Source: Larix kaempferi (lineage: Eukaryota > Streptophyta > Pinopsida > Pinales > Pinaceae). Taken from it: a DNA stretch of 64,000 nucleotides. Positions 56,041 through 64,000 of the stretch are shown piece by piece. The position numbers and the translations under genes are program-made. How positions within the stretch are numbered: the first letter of the stretch is position 1; each line of letters opens with the position of its first letter. A model generated the notes under the pieces. That model saw only the letters and a list, made by a program, of their open reading frames with translations. It ran no database searches and had not been told where the DNA came from. The DNA lies in the NCBI GenBank assembly GCA_027924585.1, contig BSBM01000826.1:16322001-16386000 (forward strand). The letters run 5' to 3'.

Positions 56041-57304
56041 TATGACTTATAGATATGTTTTGAAATCTGTTCATGATTAAGTTTATAATATGTTTGTCTT
56101 CATGTTATTGAGTTTAGTAACAATATTGTTTAATTTTAGACTTGTCTTATCACCCTAGTAAAAGTATGAATGCATGATAGAAGACATTCATTGATTACGG
56201 TTATGAAACTTATGATTGTATTATGATTGTACTAATGCACTGTAGTGTTGTATGAGGAGAATGTTATCCGCTAACATGAAGGTACAAATGAAGTCCTATA
56301 TAAAGACCATGGTGACATGAAGACAAATACTCATCCATATTCATGGATCACATAGAGGTATGTATAATTTGGTTCTACAATGGTTAACTTATGAGTTATG
56401 CAGGTCATTGAAGAGAATAAGAAAAACATTGCTAGACATAACTAGCAAATATGATGACCAGGTATGTTTTCCCTATATCAAGTTAGAATCCTACCCTATG
56501 TAAGGATCTTATACTTTTGTATGATTGATAATGATTACTCATGAAGTTACAAGTTTGAGTAATCTAGGGTTTATGCATATTATGTCTCTTACCTTGATTG
56601 ATGATATGACTAACCAGAAGAGTTCTATGGTCAAATATGAATATGCATGAGTAAGAGAAGTCTTCCCCGAAACTTTGAATGCTAATGCTTATTATCTGTG
56701 TTTGAAATATTCATGACTATACATGTTTAAGATTATTTTGTTTTGAGATTATACTAATGAATGTATGATTATGTATGAGATCTTGAGGATGGCACAATCA
56801 TGACACTAGTGCACACTTAAGCATGCATAGTGGTCCAAGATGAATATAAGTTCAAGGACAAGTAATCCAAGAAGCAAAGATTGAGAGGGAGTCCACCCAA
56901 CAAACAAACAAAGATAAGTATTTGAATTGTCATTTCTTGTATATTTGATTGTTCAAGTAATACTATTCAATGATGTATATACTTATGTTCCTATACTTAG
57001 GTTGTATACTATGCATATTAGAATAATTGCATTAATGAACAGTATCTATGCCACTATACAACATTCCATTGCTACTTATCTAGAATGAAACCTCTTTGCT
57101 GACATGTTGGGAGTTGTGCACACTCTTAACATTGTTCTGGTAGAGATTGGAAGGCATCTAGAAAGTTACGGGATATGGATAAATTTTGTATTGAAGCATT
57201 GGCTAAAATAATTGCATGATCGTATGACATATTTATTTATGTGTAAGAATTTGTTTTGAAAACTATGAGATGTTTCTAATCATGCAATTTAACTTGTCTT
57301 GTAG
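56041..57304 (+). other. Intron-like segment replacing protease and integrase of the copia element
   Basis: The segment opens CAG/GTATGACTTATAG and closes TTGTCTTGTAG/G, so its ends fit plant GT-AG splice signals. It has no protease or integrase motif. Inside, 56405-56460 is a further exon-like piece (TTATGCAG/ before it, CCAG/GTATG after it), and the whole is rich in ATGATT/ATGAAT words. It could be a real intron, several introns with small exons, or foreign DNA that replaced part of pol. Confidence 0.45.
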
Positions 57305-58894
57305 GAAAGATTGTATACCATCACCTCCAAAAGAAGGACTACAACATTTGTTTAGCAACAAAGCCATCTATTGAAGAATCTGAAGTTCCCAGGATCTGGG
57401 AAGAAGAAATGGAATGATGCCATGATTTGTCGATCATGAAAAATGATGGTTGGGATGTAGTCCCAATACCTGAAGGGAAGTCTGTTAGTGGATCTACAAG
57501 ATCAAGCATGCTGCAGATGGCAGCATAGAAAAATACGAAGTGAGGTTTGTAGCTCGTGGCTTCTCCCAGAAAGAGGGAATAGACTATGAAGAGACTTTTG
57601 CTCCTATATCCAGATACACTTCCATTAGATCAGTACTTGCTCTAGATGCAGTGATGAAGTGGAAGATACACCAGATGGATGTCAAGACAACCTTCTTGAA
57701 TGGTGTAGTCGAGGAGGAAGTGTATGTGGAGCAGCCACTTGGTTTTGAGACACATGACAGGAAGTCATATGTGTGCAGGTTGAAGAAAGCATTGTATGGC
57801 TTGTAGCAAGCTCCTAGGACTTGGTATGGTAGGATAGACAACTTTCTATCCAGTTTGGGCTTTACCAAGAGTAAAGCGGATTCCAACCTTTACTACAAGG
57901 TTGAGGAAGGAAATCCAGTGATACTACTTTTGTATGTGGATGACCTGTTTGTTACAGGTGAGGATAGTTTGATTGTCGATACCAAGAGGAAGCTTGTTGC
58001 CGAGTTCAAGATGAAGGACTTGGGGATGATGCACTATTTTCTAGGCATGGAGGTGTGGCAGAATGCAGATGGGATCTTCCTTGGACAAGGGAAGTATGCA
58101 GTAGAAATCCTGAAGAGGTCTAGGATGATGGACTGCAAGGCCATGGCCACACCTATGGCATCGAATCTAAAGCTTTTGTGTGATGCTTCATTTGAGCCAG
58201 TTGATGTCATGATGTATCGTTAGATGATTGGGTCCTTGATGTACCTGACGAATATGAGACCAGATATTTGCTTTGCAGTGAACACATTGAGCCAGTTCCT
58301 GACGTATCCCAGAGGTGTTCACCTGGTTGCTGTAAAGCATATTCTGAGGTACCTGAAGGGTACAATTGACTATGGGCTCAAGTATGATGCGAATCAAAAA
58401 TTTAACCTGCAGGGTTATGTTGATTCAGATTGGGCTGGCGTGCTGTAGATAGGAAGAGCACATCTAGGTGCTGCTTCAGTATGGGATCTGGTATGATCTC
58501 TTGGTTTAGCAGGAAGCAGTCCTATGTGGCACTGAGTATAGCTGAAGCAGAGTATGTCATAGCTTGTTTGGTTAGTTGTGAGGCAGTATGGCTCCGGAAG
58601 CTACTGTCTGAGTTATTTGATCTCCTATTGGGTGCTACTGGTATCTTTTGTGACAACCAGAGTTGTGTGAAGTTGTCTGAGAACTCGATGTTCCATGACA
58701 GGTCGAAGCACATTGAGATCAAATATCACTATATCAGGGATATGGTGCAGAGAGGAGCAGTGAAGCTCCTGTATGTTGCGATGGACGAGCAGATAGCCGA
58801 TGTGTTGACCAAGCCGCTGGCCAGGGTGAAGTTTGAGTACTTCAGAGAGAGACTTGGTGTACTTCAGATCGAGATTCCTTCCAAGGGGAGGTGA
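57305..58894 (+). pseudogene. Copia RT and RNase H
   Basis: RT starts with a degraded N-terminus (IMKNDGWDVVPIPEGKS, WIYKIKHAADGSIEKYEV) and continues RFVARGFSQKEGIDYEETFA, QMDVKTTFLNG and YVCRLKKALYGL. A TAG at 57805 replaces the usual K codon. The catalytic LLYVDDLFVTG lies near 57930, then FKMKDLGMMHYFLGM. A TAG at 58221 precedes MIGSLMYLTNMRPDICFAVN. A frameshift near 58438 joins YVDSDWAG to the RNase H frame (KSTSRCCFSM, SIAEAEYVIA, CDNQSCVKLSEN, TKPLARVKFEYFRERLGV), ending at 58894. Only a few breaks separate it from an open frame. Confidence 0.85.
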
Positions 58895-58919
58895 TCAGTC
58901 TGGAGACACAGATGCACAT

Positions 58920-59300
58920 GAGCCATTCTAGCATGGTTGAAGTGTGTCTTCCCATGGCTGAGATATAAGGGCTGGGGCCATCCTGACATGGTTGAAGTGT
59001 GTCTTCCCATGGTCGTTGATGTAAAAGTTGTGCCATTCGATCATGGTTGAAGTGTGTCCTCCCATGGTTGCGATATAAGTGTTGTTCCATTCGAGCATGG
59101 TTGAAGTGTGTCTTCCCATGGCTGCGATATAAGTGCCGTGCCATTTCTAGCATGGTTGAAGTGTGTCTTCCCATGGCTATGGATATAAGTGTGATGCCAT
59201 TCTCGCATGGTTGAAGTGTGTCTTCCCATGGCGTAGATATAAGTGCTGAGCCTTTCATGGATGGTTGAAGTATGTCTTCCCATGCCGGTGAATGTAAGTG
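58920..59300. repeat. 54-55-bp tandem array, seven units, in the copia 3' region
   Basis: CATGGTTGAAGTGTGTCTTC with CCATGG and GATATAAGTG recurs with its CATGGTTG at 58932, 58987, 59042, 59096, 59151, 59206 and about 59260. Frames on the minus strand here are repeat artefacts. Confidence 0.9.
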
Positions 59301-59369
59301 CTGTGTGATGTGCATCTGGGTTGTGCTTCGTGGACTATGAGGTGATCTGAAGACGATGATGTGACAGTA

Positions 59370-59870
59370 TGGTACACAGGTTTTGCAGAGGCATATGATC
59401 AGTCCTTATATGCTCTTGCAGGTTTTGCAGAGGCAGTGTAATCAATCCTGATAGATCTTGCAGGGTTTGTAGAGGCAGTGTAATCAGTCCTGAGGTGTAC
59501 CTATTTGATGGCTTGCTCGCAGAGAAGATGAAGACCTACAGGTGGTGGGCCTACATCCAACATGAAAAAGGGCTGGCTCTGTAGATGTAATACATCCATT
59601 ATGAAAAAGGGTTGGCTCTGTAGATGTGATACATCCAACATGAAAAAAGGTTGGCTTTGTAGATGTGATACATCCAACATGAAAAAGGGCTAGCTCTGTA
59701 GATGATGAAGACCTGCAGTTGGCAGGCCTACATCCTGTATGAAAAAGGACTGGCTCTGTAGAAATTCCTATGATGAGTACATTGGATATTGATTGAGATA
59801 GCAGTAGTAGTGACGATGATGATGATCCGATGACGATGATCCAGTGACGATGATCCAGAGAAGAAGACTT
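59370..59870. repeat. Further tandem arrays before the copia 3' LTR
   Basis: Three short families follow: TTTTGCAGAGGCA-type units (59379 to about 59480), CATCCAACATGAAAAAGGGC with TGGCTCTGTAGATG (five units, 59555 to about 59760, about 37-44-bp period), and GACGATGATCC units near 59820-59855. Confidence 0.75.
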
Positions 59871-59908
59871 GTGCTAGCAGATCTGTGTCGAGAAATACCT
59901 TTCTAGTT

Positions 59909-59917
59909 AAGAGGGAG
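59909..59917 (+). other. Polypurine tract of the copia element
   Basis: AAGAGGGAG immediately before the 3' LTR. Confidence 0.9.
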
Positions 59918-60505
59918 TGTTGATGTATTTGTAACTTCAGAATGTATTTCATATATGTATATTGTATTCCTATAGAGATGTTATTATTCCTCTATACGGA
60001 AGTGTCGTCATTTATATTGTAAGTGTCGTAACTTATACTTGATGGGTTATTAGACCACCTTGATGGGGTCGGCCCTGTATAAGTCATGTGGGTTAAAGGG
60101 TTATAGACCACCCTAGTGGGGTCAGCCCTAGAAGCATTATATTATGTGATTAAGTTGAGGCCGACCTAGTAAGGTTATTAGGCAAGTCAAGTCATGTATA
60201 AATAGATTTAGGGAGGCAATCTATTTTATCATTCACTTTCTCACTCATACACTCATTGGAGAGTGGCGCACTAGTGGAGGAGGAGAAGCTGCTGCTAGGA
60301 GACTATCTCTTATGCTTGGGTTTTGTATCATTGCTCTATCTATCTCTGAGGAAGTTATTGGGGTTTTTCACCTTTATAGTTTTCCCCAAGGAAACTTTGT
60401 GTGTCTATTGTCTCTTGTGATTGATTCTTGTGATTGATATGTTGTACATGTTATTCTCTCAGATAAGATCCTATATCATATTGAATTGATGCTTGAAAAT
60501 TAACA
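59918..60505 (+). repeat. 3' LTR of the copia element (588 bp)
   Basis: TGTTGATG...AATTAACA, one base shorter than the 5' LTR. The TATA region differs (ATAGATTTAGGG against ATAGAGTGCGGG). Confidence 0.95.
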
Positions 60506-60510
60506 CCAAC

Positions 60511-60929
60511 TACCTAGCATGAAGTGGTATCCATAGTTTCTCTTCCTATGTTTCACCCAGGTGACTACAAGAGGAAATTTTTGTCGTACCTGAGAGAGAT
60601 GTAGAATCTCCATCTCATCTCCTTGGGAGGGTATTCATTGAAGGAAAATACTTGCACCCATAGAGATTGTTACTTGAGGATTAGCATACTAGTCTCATTT
60701 GAACCTTTGTTGGGTGGACTTGGACACTAATCATCTCGGGCTAATATTCGGAAGGCCCATGATTGGCTCTTCAGTCATTGAAATTAGGACTTAACCACCC
60801 TATTTTTATTTCCGGGAGAGTGAGTTTCCTTGGATGTATCTTAGAGAGTCTTCTATAGGAGGGTGTTGATTGTAATTTTTCAATCCCTATAGAAGGTCTT
60901 ATAGATTTATTATTTTTGAATCAGAGTAT
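60511..60929 (+). other. Leader of element 3, continued
   Basis: Short broken frames only. The gag-like ATG follows at 60930. Confidence 0.35.
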
Positions 60930-61860
60930 ATGGATAAATTTCTTGAGGATACCAACCAAGGGACCCCTATGCAAGGGGATCCTTGTGATGTTCAGTTTGT
61001 TGGAAGTGTTGATCCTCCATTAATGGCCACTTTGAATCTTCTTGGATTGATTATAGGGATACTGGTTTGGTTTTTTTCCACTCTGAATGTTTTGGATTAT
61101 CCTAATGATTCCCAAAATGGCATTGTATGCCAATAGAATCAAAACCATTTTCCCTCTTCACTGGTATCATCGTTTCCTCCTCCTTATACCTCATGTGGTG
61201 AAAATCTAGATATTAGTAACCAACAGTCTAAAAGGAATAGAAACAAGAAGGACAAGAAGAAGACACAAAGACAAGGGGTCATGCAGCCACCAACCATTGC
61301 AAGTAATGTTGGGGGAAAACATTCAATCACTGCAAGTCATATTAGAAATAAGTCATCAACCACCACTATTCATGTGGAAGGCACATCATTTACCGTTGCG
61401 ATCCATGCCAATAGAAAGTCACTAGTCACTACAAGTCATAATTGGGACAGGTCACTAGTCACTATTAATCATACTAGAGACATGAAAGCAACCATTACAT
61501 GTCATGCTGGGGGGGGAACTAGCCACTACATGACATGTTGGGAATGTTGACATAGTCAACAAACTTAAAAAACAAAAGATTAAGTTCAATTTCAAACTTT
61601 CAAAGGGAGGCCACCTTACTTATATGTGCCATGTACTTCCAAAGGCAAAGATTGTGGTCCTTTTCTCAAAAATATTATGCTTTTGAGCAACTAGCTATTG
61701 TAAGTCATGCTGGGGGAAAGCTATCAACCAATGCTAATCATGCTAAGAGTACTAATACTTTGGAAAATCTAGATGAATAGGACACAAGCATAAGTTCCCT
61801 TGTAATCTTTGTGAGCGATATCACCTTACTTATCTTTTCCCTGCACTTCTAGGGTACAAA
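60930..61860 (+). pseudogene. Gag-like region of element 3
   Basis: MDKFLEDTNQGTPMQGDPCD and PPLMATLNLLG at the start match element 2 (THVQGDPHVFPFVG; APLMATLNLHG). A stop at 61134 is followed by a basic stretch (KRNRNKKDKKKTQRQG), the 11-residue array (61281-61550 frame) and two zinc-knuckle remnants: one near 61594-61630 (KGGHLTYMC, both leading cysteines lost) and one at 61801 (CNLCERYHLTYLF, last cysteine lost). Both have three residues between the second cysteine position and the histidine. A capsid/nucleocapsid-like role is inferred. Confidence 0.55.
61294..61560 (+). repeat. 33-bp array encoding the 11-residue histidine repeat
   Basis: Histidine codons at 61338, 61371, 61404, 61437, 61470 and 61503 are exactly 33 bases apart, with an asparagine at 61305 and a slipped unit near 61534. 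Units read TTTIHVEGTSF, TVAIHANRKSL, VTTSHNWDRSL. A short second block of the same repeat (SHAGGKLSTNANH) is at 61691-61735, between the two zinc knuckles. Confidence 0.85.
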
Positions 61861-61929
61861 GAGTGTGGTCCATGTATTTAGGATCTTCTACTCTTGAGCT
61901 TCCTATAGTTTCTCAACATCCCGTTCAAC

Positions 61930-62135
61930 CCTTGGTTGATTAAGTGGTTAAACCGATACAATATTTGGTTGATACAACTCTTCCCTTATAGAGTGAAAAC
62001 ATTCAAGTGGTCGAACCAATGCAATCTTCAACTGATTCCACTCTTCCCTTGGAGAGTGACAAGATTCAAGTGGTCGAATTGATGCAATATCCAGTCAACC
62101 CCACTCTTCCTTTGGATAGTGATGTCGCTCAAGTC
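61930..62135 (+). repeat. 63-bp tandem repeat encoding 21-residue units
   Basis: TLPL-S-IQVVE-MQ units (for example TLPLESDKIQVVELMQ) occur three times in frame between the zinc knuckles and the protease. Confidence 0.75.
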
Positions 62136-62190
62136 TTATTCACTACCCATTCATAATTTTTTGGACAAGGGGGCACTTCATTCACATTGA

Positions 62191-62667
62191 ATGAACCCCC
62201 ACCAAGCTCGAGGATCACTTTCTTATTGGAATAGCTTAGCTAGGCCTTTCCTTCTTTCGATGGAACCCTTCCAAATAAGGGTTCCAGTTAAATACATGAA
62301 TGTTTTTCAATGTATTATAGTTGAAGGAGCCTCTGTTAGTATCTTATCCGCATATTCTTGGAGAGGTGTGGGTTCTCCTAACCTTAAGTCGATTGTTAAT
62401 CAACCCCTGGATTTTGATAGAATACCTAGTCTTCCTCTAGTGTTTCTCACTAAATTTCCTATTACATTGGGTGGAAAAATTGTCTTATTCGATTTTATGG
62501 TTATAGAGAGCCCATTGGATTTCAATATGCTTCTTGGGGGTGATTATGCATATGTTATGAATTTTTTGGTGTCTACACTCAGTTGTGTGATTCATTTTCC
62601 TCATAATGGAAGCATTGTCATTATTGATCAGCTTACATTGGTTTATCCTCCCATGTCTCGGCTTTAG
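62191..62667 (+). pseudogene. Retropepsin-like domain of element 3, active-site Asp replaced
   Basis: PFQIRVPVKYMNVFQCIIVE leads into GASVSILSAYSW, aligned with CIIDEGASTCVMS of element 1: the catalytic aspartate is V here. ITLGGKIVLFDFMVIESPLD and FNMLLGGDYAYVMN correspond to the flap and to the NLLLGRSYMYAM segment of element 1, and IVIIDQLT matches its VVKIDQLT. The domain fold is therefore present, but it should be inactive. A stop at 62665 is followed by a frame (62682-62906) that continues the family's linker (NYVASFPSCTTI). Confidence 0.65.
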
Positions 62668-64000
62668 ACCAAGTATCCCCTTTGTATGTTCCTATTGTTT
62701 CAGTAGACACTACCCTACCACGGGTGAATTATGTGGCCTCATTTCCCTCATGTACAACTATTATTGAGAAGAAGCCTTTGCATTCATTCTCATATTCTTG
62801 GGACTTGGGTATAGTAGTTGACGAAGTGATTAATTCAATGGGGACATTGGATCCTTTTCTTTATCCTATTGGTCTAAGTGGATGTTCTAACATGTGTTCT
62901 CTCTGAGATGTCATACTTTCCTTCGATGAAGCTCTCCTAGAGGCTATGAATGAGTCTAACATTCCTTCATATATTTACGTTCTTCCAAAGATCATCTCCT
63001 TGGATTGAACCCATTTGCAAGCATATATAGTCCCTATTTTCCTTTTGAGTATGATTTCATTGTTTTTGGATCCTTAGGCAGTGGCATTTTTTAGTCTTTG
63101 GACTCTGCCATTGAGCTGCAAGTTGGTGTTCCTAATGAGTTTGATTATGTTAGTATATTATTTGACTCTTTCGATGACTATTATTACTTCCATCTTCGAT
63201 ATTCCTCATGTGCTTGTTCTTGTTGAGTACAGGTCCTCAAATATCTACGCTCTTGAGTTTTCACTAGTAAACTCTACCTTGGTAATGAATATTGTTGAAT
63301 ATACTGAAGTTGAAAACACCCCTACCAATGTGACCCATATATATCTTTATTTTCAAATTTTATAGATATGATCATGGTATTGTTGTTTCTTGGATACATG
63401 ATTTTAAATTGGATTCATCATTGCTTAGGGACCATTCAATGCACATTGCTTGATCCGGTCAGGTATATTCATAAAATTTCATATAGGTTTAGGAATCCCC
63501 TCTGATATAATTCATTTGAACCTTTTTCCACCTAAATTCACCATAGGGTTGAACCTATTGGATATTGGTACATTAGCCATCTATATATGCATTTTGCACC
63601 AATCTGGTAGTAGAGCCTACCTAACATAGGACACCATAGTCAACACCCTCTTTCCATTTTGGTGCCCATGCCAAGTATTTCTCATAGCCTTAGGAGCGTT
63701 TTTAGTTTTACCATGAATTTGCGAAGAATTTGCATGCCTCTCATTCTCATATATTTATATCTATTCCCTATAAGACTCCCACTTTTGTCACATTATGAAT
63801 TTTCCTTTGATCACTGTTACTTGCAAAACTATGCCTAATGCTTCACTACGACTTTCATAAACTATTATTACATTCATTGTGCTGCTTATCACTTGCATCT
63901 GTTGCATTTGCATTCTAGACCATATCCATGGAAGAAACATGTTGATGAGTTTCCACCTCTTTCCCAGGACCTTTTTTTCATTTTGTTTTGCATAGGTATG
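62668..64000 (+). other. Decayed 3' part of element 3, no domain recognised
   Basis: Short frames (62682-62906, 63081-63365) in the sense direction are interspersed with stops. From 63370 to the window end no frame or motif is supported. An RT may or may not lie beyond 64000. Confidence 0.35.

Larger units (their letters stand above)
54499..60505 (+). mobile_element. Ty1/copia element with intact LTRs and TSD
   Basis: LTRs 54499-55087 and 59918-60505, flanked by CCAAC at 54494-54498 and 60506-60510. PBS TGGTATCAGAGC and PPT AAGAGGGAG are both exact. By eye the LTRs differ at roughly 24 positions (about 96% identical), making this the youngest datable insertion in the window. It has gag and RT-RNase H, but protease and integrase are replaced by an intron-like 1.26-kb segment, so it is non-autonomous. 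Confidence 0.95.
52122..64000 (+). mobile_element. Element 3: Tat-like relative of element 2, split by a copia insertion, 3' end outside window
   Basis: Plus-strand order: LTR ending at about 53246 (ACAACA), PBS-like site (53251-53268), leader, [copia 54499-60505], gag-like start at 60930, 11-residue repeats, two zinc knuckles, 63-bp repeat, protease-like domain (62191-62667) and a further decayed frame. No RT, RNase H or integrase appears before 64000. The LTR start is unresolved. Similarity of the gag start and repeats to element 2 is clear by eye. Confidence 0.6.

Noticed and set aside
58842-59315. 157-codon minus-strand frame and its shorter companions
   Set aside because: They translate the 54-55-bp tandem array; the repeated peptide simply mirrors the DNA repeat.

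Overview
The window looks like heterochromatic DNA from a large plant nuclear genome. I think a gymnosperm or another very large seed-plant genome is likely, but this is inference from the old nested LTR elements, slow decay and near absence of host genes. I find no intact host gene and no rRNA, tRNA or CRISPR locus. Almost everything recognisable is a retrotransposon, a piece of one, or host sequence carried inside one.

Left part (1-15.3 kb). Element 1 (minus strand, LTR at 7242-7965, PBS for tRNA-Arg, 3' end beyond base 1) is a Tat/Ogre-like Ty3/gypsy element. It has an intact 1528-codon gag-protease frame, a duplicated reverse-transcriptase (RT) N-terminus, no RT core, and an RNase H remnant behind a splice-acceptor-like tract. 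Its leader holds a strict 32-bp minisatellite. It abuts a decayed coiled-coil reading frame (7985-10440, plus). Element 2 (minus, about 11.4-15.3 kb) is a relative whose gag-like region is a 33-bp (11-residue) repeat array followed by an unusual zinc knuckle.

Middle (15.3-32.4 kb) is AT-rich and gene-poor. It has a LINE tail, small repeats, a heavily decayed LTR element on the minus strand (about 29-31.7 kb), and two exon-like pieces at 27.4-27.7 kb.

Nested block (32.4-52.1 kb). A Ty1/copia relic (plus) was hit by a 1076-bp hAT-type element (TSD AATGGTAC) and by a Ty3/gypsy chromovirus-like element (37056-51555, minus, TSD GAATC). The latter was itself hit by a 9.4-kb element with two 4.1-kb LTRs and only 1.15 kb of internal DNA (38010-47429, minus, TSD ACGGT, perfect 18-base tRNA-Asp PBS). 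Both giant LTRs carry an intron-free fragment of a plant VPS13 gene and a short FAD-binding Rossmann fragment, in the element's sense orientation. This captured-gene element is the most interesting object in the window.

Right part (52.1-64 kb). Element 3 (plus) is a cousin of element 2, with the same 11-residue repeats, two short-spaced zinc knuckles and a retropepsin-like domain. It is split by a well-preserved Ty1/copia element (54499-60505, TSD CCAAC, LTRs about 96% identical). In that copia element the protease-integrase portion is replaced by 1.26 kb bounded by GT-AG intron signals, and its 3' region is full of tandem arrays.

All calls are by reading and hand translation. No database search was run.
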